Below are positions 12,407 to 28,350 of a stretch of DNA of 64,000 nucleotides, piece after piece. The position numbers and the translations under genes were made by a program. Origin of the DNA: Pogonophryne albipinna (lineage: Eukaryota; Chordata; Actinopteri; Perciformes; Artedidraconidae); assembly GCA_028583405.1 (NCBI GenBank), contig CM053264.1:10595030-10659029 (forward strand). Direction: 5' to 3'. A model generated the notes under the pieces. That model had not been told where the DNA came from, ran no database searches, and saw only the letters and a program-made list of their open reading frames with translations. Position 1 is the stretch's first letter; each line of letters begins with the position of its first letter.

Positions 12407-14631
12407 TTATGTTCAGGTGTTAAATCAAGTGAAACCGCACTGGAAACAAGGAATGATCCCAGTCATTTGAACACATTTTAACTTGGAAGTGTTTGTTGAA
12501 TATTTCTACACTCATAACATAACACAATTTAATTGCACAAACAAAGAAGCTGAAACCATTATAAATGTCCAGTTAATGCAATGCCTCCTCAAACGATAAA
12601 GGAATATGCCTCTAAATAAGTCCCCTGCACTTGTCTTCTTTGGCATCATGACTAATGGCCTGCTCATTGAAACTATTAATGTCATATGATCAAATCAAAT
12701 GCCAAAAATCCTGTAAAATGTTTTCAGAAACCTTAATTTATATGCAGTTAATCCAGCACCAAGGACCAGCCTGTTCTATAACTGACAGAAATTAATGCTT
12801 TTTTAACCTGCTATTAACTAAAACTTTCAGCATTTGCTCGTTTTACTCCCTGGCAAATCCATTCAAAGAACTCTCTATGTCCCTTCCTCATGCTCTAAGA
12901 CCAGCAGTCCCCTTTTGATACCCATACAAACACAGATAGTCTCCTTTTTGGGTGGAAAAAAGGAAGCCAACGTGTTCATCTTAAATTCAAGACTCAAAAG
13001 TATTTGTATTCTGTAGTCAAAAGTGGACTCGTGTTATTTCATTGTGTGTTGTGATTAAACACAGCATATCATATTGGGTGTTAAGCCTGAATGTATTCCA
13101 GTGCTCCCCATCTGTTCAGATATCTGCCCCCAAGGAGAGCTGCCACCCAGTCCTGAATAAATGTTATTCGTAAAGTCTTACATAAAAAAAAAAGTCCTCA
13201 TCTTTCAGTTTTAATGTATTTTACATAAAGTACTCCCACAGGTCCAAAGTGTATTAATGCAGGCATACTGAGCCCACAGGGGTGCATGTCCTAAGGCAGC
13301 TGCTGAAGCTTTTTCAAGGGGATTATTTTACATAAAGGACCAACGATATAACATCTCTTACAAATCAACCCTTAACATTTTTTACTAGACACATTTAAGA
13401 ATGTCTTATTCAACCTTGCAACAGAAAGCACTACATATTTTCCAAAGAAGCAACAGTACAGCACTCAAGTGTGTTTTGAGAGGAGAGAAATGATCTCGTA
13501 GTTTACTTAAAAGACCTTCAAACTTTAGAACAGCACTTAAGAAATAGGTTTAAGGATGCAAGACATCAATCTACTGTAAAAGAAGAACATAGCCATGGTG
13601 ATTACTGCATGGTGACAGTAACTATTTGTAGGTATGTGTCTGGACACAGTTCTGCTCTTTTTCATCAGGCATCTGGCCGTACCCGATAACCCCATGAAGA
13701 GAATCTCAAAGTTGTTGTTTTTATCTAAGGTGAAATAAATCTATATTTTCACATCTTCTCCGTTTGAAACCACAACAATTTCTTTACACATTCGAGTCAG
13801 GTTTCGGCTAGCTTTGAGTCAGCTCTTCTGAAGATGACAAATGATGTATTGGTGTCTTCAGACTCTGGGAATCATACAATTATAATTAGGTCTGACCTCT
13901 CAGATGCCTTTTGCACAATAACCTGGACAGCCTCAACAAAGGTCCCATGTTGCTGGTTTTTCTCTTAACTACAAAACAGATCAGTTATTCAGTAATTTCT
14001 AACCCTCTTTACCAATTAATATTGTTTAAATAACTTGTTTAGTTTAGATTAGCATTAGGTCCAAGATTACAAATAGTTTCTGTAAAGGATCCAGTGCAGT
14101 GTCGATCAAATCCAGTTTCTGTCCGTCTTCTTCCTCTGTGTATCTGTTCTACCCAGTCTCCCCCTCCTGCTTACTCCCAGACAACCAACATTGTGCATCT
14201 CATCACATCATTAGTCAAACAGATGTCGGTGAAAATGTTTTTTCCAAAATTCACTCACAACATTTTTGTGAATTTGTGAATTACTGAAAAAGCGCCAGAA
14301 ATGGAACCGTGTCAACTGGCTCAGTAGTAAGACCAAAACAAATGTTGACCATCCATTAATTTGCATAACAAAGTAAATAAATAAGATAACACATTTATCA
14401 GTTTATTCACACTTCATTGTTTAATATAATGTGTGTGGGGTTTTGGACAGCATTTTCCATTTGACATGCCAATTTAGTGAGTTGTGTAGCTTTGAACTAT
14501 AAGTGCATTCAAATACTCAAATATTGAATAATATTGAAGAAACTTTGACCTAGTATATAAGAGTACTCCGACAAATCAACACCTTGAAGTTGCAGGATGA
14601 CAGAGTACAGGTCAAAAAAGAGTATTTTCTT
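12407..14631. other. Gene-free stretch, nothing recognised
   Basis: AT-rich unique-looking sequence with an A run at about 13182-13192. No coding, RNA or repeat structure was recognised. Confidence 0.5.
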
Positions 14632-14965
14632 AACCCTCCTGTTATCCTTCGGGTCAATTTGACCCCATTCAATGTTTAACGTATCTAAAAAAATGGTTCA
14701 CATTATTTGTTTTGCTTAGTATTTCCTGACTTTTCCTAATTTAGTGAGGACTAATGGGTTAACATAAAATAAACATGAAGATCTTTTTGAAATGTCCTGT
14801 ATGCACTTTGTACGCATCGGTGTTCCTTGGGGTCAATTTGACCCCAGGCTGTTTTAGTAGTATAACACATAAAAATGTCAATATTTTACACATATTTGTG
14901 TTGATTGTCAAATTGACCCCAGAGGGTAAAGGGTGTAAAGTAAATCTGAGGATAACGGGAGGGTT
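14632..14965. mobile_element. MITE-like element with GGGTCAATTTGACCCC palindromes
   Basis: The left end AACCCTCCTGTTATCCT is mirrored at the right end by AGGATAACGGGAGGGTT, giving inverted termini of about 17 bp with one mismatch. TTAA touches both sides (about 14630-14633 and 14966-14969), suggesting a TTAA-type duplication, although the exact edge is ambiguous by 2 bp. Inside, GGTCAATTTGACCCC occurs twice and a related TCAAATTGACCCC once. Elements with these ends are common in teleosts. It has no coding capacity. Confidence 0.75.
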
Positions 14966-16051
14966 TTAAGGAGCACATACTTGAAAAATAAAAGGCCTAC
15001 CTGACTTTGCCAGCTTTGCTCTTAAAAGCATGTTGTTCTCAGTCTGTGTCTCTAAAATGTGGGATATATGAGAAATAATCACTCCTCTCCAGCCTGAGAG
15101 GCACAAATTGTTCCAAATAGCACGAATAAAACCAGTTCTGTGAATCTTTTGCAGGCCTTTTGTTGCCCTCATTGCATCTGTGTAAACAGCTTAAATCCTG
15201 CATTTTATAAATCCTGCATTCATTTTGGGAGGCATCAATAGACTCTCCAAGGGATGGATTTGCTCAAATATAATCTCGGTCTAAATCTGACTTTGCATCC
15301 CACTGCAATGCCATAATACGGAAAACAAAACTCAAGTTAATGACTGAGTTTTATGGCAGTATACATATTATATATTGCCGCTGGGATATTGTTATCCCAC
15401 GCTGTGTGACTGTCACCGTTATACTTGGAATGGCTGTGTCATATGGTCTTCACATAATTGTCATCACAATATATATAATGACCCTGCCACTGGGAAAATG
15501 AATAGCTCATCTCGTCTTCTAATGTACAATATGCCTGTTACACAGAGAAATAAATGTCCACTTACTTATATAGTTACATTTTGTCATTAAATGTATGAGA
15601 ATGTACATGTGCGAAGTCCGATAATGAATGAAGCAATCCATTAAGCATCACAATTTATCATGCCTATAGAAGTAAGAGCCATAAGAAGCCTCAATGTTTG
15701 CTTCCTATTATAACACTTGCAAGTCTAAAGATGCAACACCTCTCACCAAGTGGAGTGTGTGACCCCGGTGACCGGTGACCTGGATTGCCTCTTCACTGTG
15801 CATTTGTGTGTAAGAGACATGGTGTCAGTGTGAGTGACACACGCCTCGAGCCTTATTCCTTCCCACTTCAACTGTCCAGAGACAGCTGGGGCTGCGTACG
15901 GAAACACACTTCTCAGGGGATGAATGACAGTGACTTAGCTTTTGTTTGTACCCGAGCCACGGATATAAATACTTAAGTTAGGTTTGTATTTAAAATGTCC
16001 AAAGCTAAACTTTTGTTATTGTTGTTGTTGTCATGCTTCCTTTTTGTAATG
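14966..16051. other. Gene-free stretch, nothing recognised
   Basis: Unique-looking sequence. A GTGACCCCGGTGACCGGTGACC cluster at about 15760-15781 and a (TTG)n run at about 16017-16031 are the only local structures I note. Confidence 0.5.
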
Positions 16052-16697
16052 AACCCTTGTGTTGTGTTCGAAAGCTGTAACCGTTCATGGTGTTCGCGGG
16101 TACATTTTGACCCATGATTTATCTCAGTGCAAAACACTCAAAAATATTGACTATCACCCAATTTTGTTTTAACTACATCATAACTAACGTATTATGCATT
16201 CATAACCGTACAATCCTGTTGTAATAGTATTGTATGGCCCCAAAACACATCACACCACATATTGTGCATGTGTGTGTTCAGGTTCAAGTGTCAGTGTACA
16301 TATTCTTTGAGAAAGGTTGAGTTCCCGTGGGGGGAGGGGGGCAGAGGGAGGGGAGACCAGGTGCATGTTGCGAACAAAATTATTGCTACATTGGATGAAG
16401 GGGGCGGGGCTGGGATGTCTAAAGTCAAAGATGAATCTTGATTGGGCCAAACTGGACCTCGAGTCACCCAAAACAATTCTGCTGGGTCTCCCCAGACCCG
16501 AACACCAAATGATACACCTTTTTTTTTTTGTGACCTTCAGACTTGTCTAAAATTGTCAAAATCTGTTTTGTAGTGTTTATATATCTGTTTTGGAGGATAT
16601 CATGAAGCCTTGTTCCGATAGGAAAAACGACAGCGTAGTTATTATATCATTTTAACTTGAAACGGGTCACGGGAGACCCGAACACAACATAAGGGTT
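16052..16697. mobile_element. MITE-like element with AACCCTTGTGTTGTGTTCG ends
   Basis: The left end AACCCTTGTGTTGTGTTCG is matched at the right by CGAACACAACATAAGGGTT (one mismatch over 19 bp). Internal GGGTCTCCCCAGACCCG and GGGTCACGGGAGACCCG palindromes near the right end resemble those of the 14632 element, suggesting related families. A G-rich run at about 16328-16356 may form a quadruplex. No open frame resembles a transposase, so this is non-autonomous. Confidence 0.72.
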
Positions 16698-17027
16698 AAA
16701 CATAAAGTACAGTTGAGGCTGATAAAATGTATTTTTGCAGGCCGAAAACCAAAGTAGGACATTGAAAGAATATAGTGGTTAAAAGTTAAGAGATCATAAA
16801 AATGATTTCAATGCATCCTGAGGGAAACATGAATGTACTGTATGAACTGATACCCATTACAATTCATCCAATCATTGCTATAGACGTATAACCAAAAGCC
16901 AAAATTGTCACTTGTGCTATACCGTAAAGTCAGAGGGTCACCAAAGTCATTATGATCGATCATCTAAAGACCATGTTTGTCTGCAAACAACATATATATA
17001 TATATATATGTGTGTATATATATATAT
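16698..17027. other. Short gene-free stretch ending in (TA)/(TG) repeat
   Basis: Unique sequence, then an alternating TA/TG/TA run (about 16991-17027) that directly abuts the hAT copy. The TA run hides any target duplication at this end. Confidence 0.55.
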
Positions 17028-18262
17028 CAGCGACGTGCGGTCAGGGGAGGCAGGTGAGGCAGAGCCTCACTTGTCATTCTCCAATGTAACGGAAAAAAAG
17101 AATAATAATACAAATAATAATAATAATAAAATGTGTCCACTGATCTGTGTTGTAAATGTGATTTCTGTTTGATTCCAATCGCTTTTTATAGTAAAAATCG
17201 GCTAATTTGACGAGCTCCGCGACAACTACGGGGAGCGATGAGATTGAGAAGTGAGGCAGGGACGAGCTCTGCCTCTCGTAAGCCCACAGTAACTTGATGG
17301 AGCGCGGGCACTAATTTAGCGCGGGCACTTATTTTGTGAGCGCGCTCAAGCCAGTTACTGTGTGGTGAGGTGAGGCACAGATGAGCTCTGCCTCACCTCA
17401 GAATGCGTCACCCCACAGAAACTGTCTGGAAAGCGGGCCCTAAGCGCATGCCTGCACCATCTCACTGTATGTCACCAATGTAATGTTTGTAGATCCCTTT
17501 ATTACATTTATCCTCGCCATCCATAGTCTCTAAATAACTTATTTCACGTATATATGATATTTAGGCTCGCTGGTCTCATCATACAACGGCAATGAAAAAA
17601 GCACCAGGGGAGGCAGCCACAACCTCTGCCGCACTGAAGGGGGCGCAAGTGAGCCCACAGGTTCTTGTTGCTACGGTTATTCTACGCAGAGACGATAGAC
17701 GAAAACATTAACAACAAGCTAGGCTTTTGAAACTAGAGGGAGATAAGGAGGACTTTTACAAAAAAGTAATAAAGATTGTTGTCCAGAAGGATAGCATGGA
17801 CTTCATCTTCAAGTCAAGGTAAGACCACATTTGTAATGAAAATTGGATCTTACTAAGAGAGAACAATCCAATTTTTAGATTTTGGGTAGGCTATCCTTTT
17901 GTTGAACGGTCTGTTTAAAATGAATCTAAGCATCAGACTAAAAAAGCTTTTGAAAATAACAGAATATTTCGATTAAAGGTGGGGTAGGTAAGTTTGAGAA
18001 ACCGGCACGATATACACTTGTTGTTATATTCCATGGAATGCTCTTAACATCCCGATAGCAATGAATATCTTAAGTGCTTTGACAAAAAATACATAAAAAC
18101 ATTTCATCTGTGGAAGCCGTAGTACTGTAAAAAGCACGACCACTCATTTTAGCCGGCCCGGCTAAAATAACCTGCCTGTCAGCCTTCCATCTGTGCACAA
18201 ACTTATCTCGTGCCCTCATTGGTCATGTGCGCGTTCGTGTGTGTTGGAGGAGGGGCTGTGTA
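17028..18262 (+). mobile_element. Non-autonomous hAT element, copy A, right end missing
   Basis: It opens with the terminus CAGCGACGTGCGGTCAGG and stays nearly identical to copy B (35857-37227) as far as 18262, where similarity stops abruptly. The last roughly 140 bp, including the right terminus, are absent, so no target duplication can be seen. It carries the same nested TTAA-type MITE start (TTAA at 17973-17976), and the break falls inside that MITE. Its putative exon (ATG 17592) is interrupted: relative to copy B a 6-bp difference brings in TAA near 17710. It is therefore a damaged sister copy. Confidence 0.85.
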
Positions 18263-21200
18263 AATCACAACAATATTCGCTCTGAATGCAAGGCATGTCT
18301 TCTAAGACTCACTGTAATCAAAGGTAGAATTAAAGCCTCATCAAAGTCTGCCACCAATGCAGGAAAATCAATGTATGAGCAGAGATCAGTTTTTTCTAGT
18401 CTCAAATAAGGATTAATGCTTCTCTTCGTTCAGGACTAAAAAATAAATGGAATGACAAAGCATAGATCAAACATTGAGATTAGCAATGACTGAGAGCATA
18501 CCCAAAATAAACCGTTGAAATATGTGTTTGATTCTCACAAAGGAGTGTGTCTGTGTGCACAAACTGTGTGTACCTCAGCAGTCAAGGACAAATGAAGAGC
18601 AAGCATACAGACAAGCTTGAATATAGCCCACATAGAAGTGAAAGATTTACAACACGTGTTAGAAAAGCTTTTCATTAATAGTGCTGCTTGATTTTTGTTC
18701 ACAACTAAAGCTTAACATTGGATTCTTTAGAATATCTTAAAGAGAGGAAGAAAAGAATAGTGTTCATGGGTAGTTGCTCCTGCCTTTTGAAACGCTACGA
18801 GTAAATACAATGTCAGGAAGATATTAAAAATATATTATTGTAAGTTCAAGGCAAAATACACATACACAGTTTGCTTTGCAACCATCACCTGGCATTTAAA
18901 TTTGACCGTGCAAGTTGAGTCCTTTTTGACAATTACATTACAAAACGTTATACTGCTACAGATTGCATTCGCCTTGTATTCTCATGCTGTACATGAGCCA
19001 AGTGAAGCCATCTTTGAACAACAGCTGAAACAAAAAGGCAATATCCCCAATCCGTCTGAAATACCAGGAAAGGGTTTATAGGAGCTGCTGAAAGGTATTG
19101 TGTGTGGTAAGCTCTCAAAAAAGAAGAACCAGGTCAGTAAAGATATTCAAAGAGATGGATCATTAACTAATCACTATCCCCGGCTACCATTACTGCTCAG
19201 GACGTTGATTTAATATAATTACTTTATGTTTTAATGAAACATCCAGAAGAGACAATACTGTACATAATTGGCTGCTAAAATGAAATTGATTTGTAGTCAC
19301 TCCAGTAAGTAACAGTTGACCACTTCACAGATCCGAGCCATCCTCCCTCGCTTCACTCTGCTTCAAAAGTTGTGCAGCACCATTTGGGATGCAGAGACCC
19401 ATTTCATGTCTGCTCCCAGGGGCCAACAGAAAAAGGGCACGCACAGAGGAATCAAAAGAGTAGACATGCAGGCTGTGAATCAGAAACAGCAGTCACCTTC
19501 AAACCGGTGCCTTTTAGCTTTACAAACTCACCATCTCTCTGTGCACTCGAACAAGCAAGGTTACACCCTGGAACAGCACGGGCACCAGCATGTAAATGTT
19601 ACACTGGATGCAGCCTTGTAGAAATAGTTTCTCCCAGTAGTGCTGTACTCAAGCTGAAAATGTGGCTTCCACGTAGGTGAAAGATTATTTATACACATGG
19701 ATCAATAGCCTAATGGATTATTTTCTTTCTCTTTTCAGTTTTAGCAAACCTTTATTTGCCATTCTAAGTGAGTTAGCAATTCAAATGGGCGTGCACATTT
19801 GTCTGTGGTCTGTGACTACAGTACTTTTTGTGGCTGTTTAATGAAGCCCGACAGATGTACTCTGTGGTTAAGCCACACAAAGAGTAGAAAATGCACCTCG
19901 GGCATGGAATTAATGTTTAAATTAAACCGGTCATAAAACGATTTCATTAAAAAAACATCAATGTGTGAATGACAGCGACAACTCAGGGTAAAAATAAGAC
20001 AATATTTCAGTGTGTATTTACCAGTTCTTACATCAAACAAATGTGTTAAAATTAAACAAACTACTAAAATATAGCACTGTGCATGTACTTGCCTTTAAAA
20101 TATCAGAACAGAGCTTCCCCCTAAAGATTCAGGCTCAGAGGCACCCATCTCATTTTGTTTGGATGTTATACACTGACATATTAGATGGCTCTTGGTTGTC
20201 ACAATGGTTGTAATGACACTATGGAGCCCACAATGGATATTTTAATCAAAATGTTAAGTTTTGAAATAGAGGACAGCTTGCATTAAATATGACTTTAATA
20301 TGTTGCTGCATATTAAGTAGTCTTGCTTCTTTCATAGTGTTCCCAAGTGTGATGTGATGTAATGCGTATTGGTCCCATAATCCCATACAGCCCTCAGGCA
20401 AGTTGTGCAGACTTTGTAAATAGCAAAGCTCCATTGCTTCCTCATGACACTTTAAATGATGTCCTGTGCTGAGTCAATGATAGGACTATATGCTTCATTT
20501 AAACCATGCGCACTTTGTGTCCAGTAATGCTGTCTTGCAACTTTGTTTCTTGTCACTGTTGGAGTTTGTATTATTGCTTGTATTTGTAACTTTGAGCGAT
20601 GATATTAAACAAGATGCTTAGTTCACATCGGGCCGTAATGTAATTTGGTTATTTGTTACTTTTCAAACAATATTTACCAGAACTAGCTTTGGAATTAGAT
20701 GAATGGTCATCATTTTCCAAAGAAAACATAAAACTAGCTTAAAGTCAAAACTGTTTAACACCATCATCCCCAAGTCACTGCTTCTTTGCAGTTTATCCGA
20801 GTACTACAAATGTTGCATTACCAAGGTTTGTGTTTGTCAAGGACATTCGGTACCATGGGCTTCGTCTTGATATGCTATTTGGAGAAAAGTATGAGAACAG
20901 GGTCTTCTCGAGCAAAGCAACCACTACCCAAGAATATAGACGAGTCACAAGTTGACAATCTTTTATTTGTATTGTGCTCATAGCAAGACTGGAAAGTCCT
21001 GTTTTTTACTGCATGTGTTTCTTGACCAGGTACCGAAGAGTGATTTAGTAGTTAGCAAACTAACACTTGGAGTATTTATCTCTGTTGTCAAGACAAAGTA
21101 ATTATCTTTCAGACTCCCAAGCACTATAAACAAAAATAAAGAGTTGTTTAAAATTGAAGGCACTCTTCAGGAGTCTCACCACTTGCTTAATGGCCTTTAA
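18263..21200. other. Gene-free stretch, nothing recognised
   Basis: AT-rich sequence. Frames of about 100 codons near 19316-19680 overlap each other in two frames, have no recognisable motif and are at the length expected by chance. Confidence 0.5.
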
Positions 21201-21780
21201 ATGGACATAATAAATCAACCGTGATGTCAACTATCTCACCTTAGCACCCTGACTTGGGCCTTGCAGTGACATCAATTGCTGGATGATTAGGTCGAGGAAA
21301 ACTCAAGCTAATCTCATAGCAGCTCAGGCTATCGGGGTGATTATACGACCTAATGGAAGGGAGGAAACTGGGGGTGGAGGAGCTTCAAAGAGGGCTAACC
21401 CTGGAGAGCTCTTCAGCCCATGTGTAAAGACTTTACTTCTCATCAGTCAAACAAGACGCAACCCGCTAAAGCGCTAATCTGCCTGATAGCGGCTAACCCA
21501 TGTGGAAGTTCAGGTCGCACAGGGAGCTCAGGAGAGGGCTAACCCAAGCTCCAGTGCATAAGTAATGGCGTGAGATTAGACCCGCACGATAAAGGTCTTT
21601 ATCAGGTGACCTGGCTGGGAACTAAGGGGGAGAGAGTTCACCTCCCTTTAGATGAACTCCTCTAATGATTCCCTCCTTGCAGCCTTAATTAAACCCGTTG
21701 CCCATTGTCTTGATTCATTAGCTCCACAACCCGGTTTGCCAACCTTGATCAATTACGTGACCACCTATCTCAGCCAAGCT
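21201..21780. other. Candidate conserved non-coding block with three GGCTAACCC motifs
   Basis: This block is higher in GC and complexity than its surroundings and lacks coding potential. GGCTAACCC occurs at 21393-21401, 21491-21499 and 21537-21545, with AGCTC/GAGCTC and TAATC-type words between. Spaced repeated words in a non-repetitive block next to a gene desert are typical of enhancers, but conservation was not tested, so the regulatory role is a guess. Confidence 0.25.
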
Positions 21781-21808
21781 CTTTAGTTAACACTCTCATG
21801 TAGCTTTG

Positions 21809-22021
<213 letters not shown>

Positions 22022-22128
22022 GGGGAGAGGCATTTTCATTCCACACTGCGATTAGGGGAATCTTAATGGACGTCTCAACAGCGACAACACTATGATGACA
22101 CAAGCATTTAGTACATTTCTAGACTCAG

Positions 22129-26145
<4,017 letters not shown>

Positions 26146-26395
26146 TGAATCCAGACTAAAGACTTTTCTTTTTGCCGCTGCTTTTAATTGAACTATTCAC
26201 ATCTTAAACTGCACTGTAACTTTTATCCATGTATTTTTTCTTTTAATGTTTCTTTTATTATCTTTTCTTTTTAATGACTGCTTTTAAATGCCATTTTCTT
26301 AATGTCTTTCGTTTTTCGTAAAGCACTTTGAATTACCTTGTGTTGAAAGGTGCTATATAAATAAACCTGCCTTGCCTTGCCTTGCCTTGCCTTGC
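26146..26395 (+). mobile_element. 5'-truncated L2 LINE 3' end (same family as 1061-6120)
   Basis: From AATCCAGACTAAAGAC on, the segment is collinear with the last codons and 3' UTR of the L2 at 1061 (corresponding to about 5860-6115), including the terminal stem-loop and (CTTGC)n tail. The tail is interrupted at 26396 by another LINE and resumes at 27781-27806. GAATC occurs at the left junction and again after the resumed tail (27806-27810), a possible short target duplication of the L2. Confidence 0.88.
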
Positions 26396-27780
26396 TTTTT
26401 TTTTTTTTTAAACTTTATTTTATATTATTTGGGCAGTACATGATATACACAAGTTACATTAATAATACACATAAAACACAATGAATAAATATGTAAATAA
26501 CAAAGAGAGCACGTCTATATTCCAATGAGACTCAGCTCGGTCACAGACTCAAAACGCCCCATGGCTGAGTCTGGGATTTGTCCAGGGTTTTTCTTCTCCT
26601 TAGTTCAGTGAGTATTTGTTTCACGATGGTGCCACTGTTTATGATCGTCTGATTTAGTACCATTTTGCACCTTGTCTTCCAGATCTTCATACATGTGATA
26701 CAAATTACCAGCTGAAAAAGGTCCCTGTGTTTATTGTCCATCCCCTCATCCAGAATACAATACATGATTGAGATATAATTTACATTGAAGTCTAACCCGA
26801 TGCCCCGTAGGAGCGACCACACCTCCTGGGCTCTGTAGCAGTCCGTGAGGAGGTGCTGTAGAGTCTCGTCCTCCTCACAGTTAATCATGGGGCATGTTCT
26901 AGTTGTAACATAGCAGCTCCATGAAACCACAGCTCTGACAGCAAGTCTGTTGACTGATATCAGCCACCTCACGTCTCTCATGCTCTCCGATAACTGTTTA
27001 CTTTTTACCAATTTTAAGACTTCCTTACCTTCGTCAGGTGTTAGGTTTTTGTATGCTATAACACCTCCATATTTGAAATCGTTTATCATTTTAAAAATTA
27101 CTCTATTCGGTAGTCCGATCCAATCACTCTAAATGCTGAACTTCAGTTGTGAAGTCACCATAAACTAATTTGTAATAGGGTCCATTTCTAGCTCTGCCTC
27201 TTCTTTTCTTCCATCCCGTTTCTCCATCCTCAACCCAAGGTGCTTTCCTATTGATTGCAGCCGAGATGTTTTTTACAAAGGTAATTTTTTGTTTAATGCC
27301 CAGGTCTATGGCTCCCAGGCCTCCATATTCCCTACTCTTAAATAACAAATTACATTTAGCAACCTCCCTTGTTGTACCCCACACCAAATTGACACACTGT
27401 TTGTTTAATTGCATAATTATTTGGGTTGGTGGGGGGGAAGATGTTTGCTAGAAAAAGGATCTTGCTGAGTATGAATGATTTTATTATGTTTATTCTTGAT
27501 TTATAATTTGTATTTTTATTCTCCCAGTGTTTAACTTGTTCTTTGACTTCACTTAGTTTGTTCTCCCAATTGAGTTCAGCACAGTTGTCGCTACAAATAG
27601 TTATTCCAAGTATTTTAATTTCTTTTTTCACTTGAATGTTAATGTCACATTTGTCATCGTCGGTGCCGATCCAAACACCTTCAGTTTTGTTGTGGTTTAA
27701 TTTAGCTCCAGATGCCAATTCATATAGGTTTAGGTGGTTTGTTAGAACATCCATTTCCTGTTGGTTTTTTATTATAACAG
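26396..27780 (-). mobile_element. 5'-truncated Tx1/L1-like LINE inserted in the L2 tail
   Basis: On the minus strand this reads from mid-reverse transcriptase (GAKLNHNKTEGVWIG, then IKILGITI and KSFILSKILFLANIFPP) through a C-terminal region with a knuckle CPMINCEEDETLQHLLTDC (C-x4-C-x7-H-x4-C). It ends in a 3' UTR with AATAAAG and a poly-A of about 13. These motifs fit the Tx1/L1 lineage. Both ends abut CTTGC repeats, so the insertion lies inside the tail of the L2 at 26146. The coding frame is split by two frameshifts, one near the C-run at 27424-27436 and one near 27090-27125, so it is a dead copy. The Tx1 assignment is from motif wording only. Confidence 0.82.
26541..27779 (-). pseudogene. 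Tx1/L1-like ORF2 remnant (RT C-terminal half)
   Basis: Three consecutive minus-strand blocks in three different frames (27779 to about 27430; 27414-27124; about 27120-26541) together give one collinear ORF2 C-terminal region. The catalytic RT boxes lie upstream of the truncation and are absent. Stop to poly-A distance is about 145 bp, consistent with a short 3' UTR. Confidence 0.78.
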
Positions 27781-27806
27781 TGCCTTGCCTTGCCTTGCCT
27801 TGCCTT
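27781..27806. repeat. (CTTGC)n, right part of the split L2 tail
   Basis: Five CCTTG units continue the repeat interrupted at 26395. Confidence 0.9.
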
Positions 27807-28150
27807 GAATCAATGTGTTTACATAACACTTTTCTGTCTCATTTGGCATTGGTGTGAAATCACCATGACATCTTGGTATTATGATAATTCCAGGGGGACG
27901 AGACCCGGGTGGTCCGCTCTGTAATTTTCTCTCATTTTCCGGGAATGTCAACATGTCAATAAACCACGAGTCGGCCTTTCAAAATCGTTATAATCAGACA
28001 TATGACATGATGAAAAGTGCCACCTTATGTTCTCTGATCGATTATTAGGTGCATACACAGAATTGAACACTGACTCTCGACTAAAATAACAAATTCCCCA
28101 AAATTGCCATTGAGTCAACTGCACTTATTATGCAAATATGCTTCATCTGA
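27807..28150. other. Gene-free stretch
   Basis: Nothing recognised. Confidence 0.5.
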
Positions 28151-28350
28151 ACTGTAATCACAACAGACAAGGCCCCTCGGGAGTGATGACAGATGTCAGC
28201 CCTTGATTATAAATGTCAGCATTGGAGAAGAGCGCTGTCCCGGCTGCCCAGACACACCGAGGCCTTGATTTGTCATCCAGACACAGGCCCACATCTATTT
28301 CCTCATTAGTGGTGTGTAATCACTGTGTTAAGCCGTGCTGTCATCGTGTG
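28151..28350. other. Candidate regulatory block with a TGACA-TGTCA dimer site
   Basis: TGACAGATGTCA (28187-28198) is one base off the palindromic TGACAGSTGTCA site bound by TGIF/PKNOX/MEIS-type homeodomain dimers. A further TTGATTTGTCAT-like word lies at about 28266-28277. The surrounding 150 bp are GC-balanced and non-repetitive. Whether this is an enhancer is an inference from motifs alone. Confidence 0.25.

Noticed and set aside
17630..17650. CTCF-like GAAGGGGGCGCAAG word in both hAT copies
   Set aside because: Only the GC-rich half fits the consensus; the upstream half does not, so I did not call a site.
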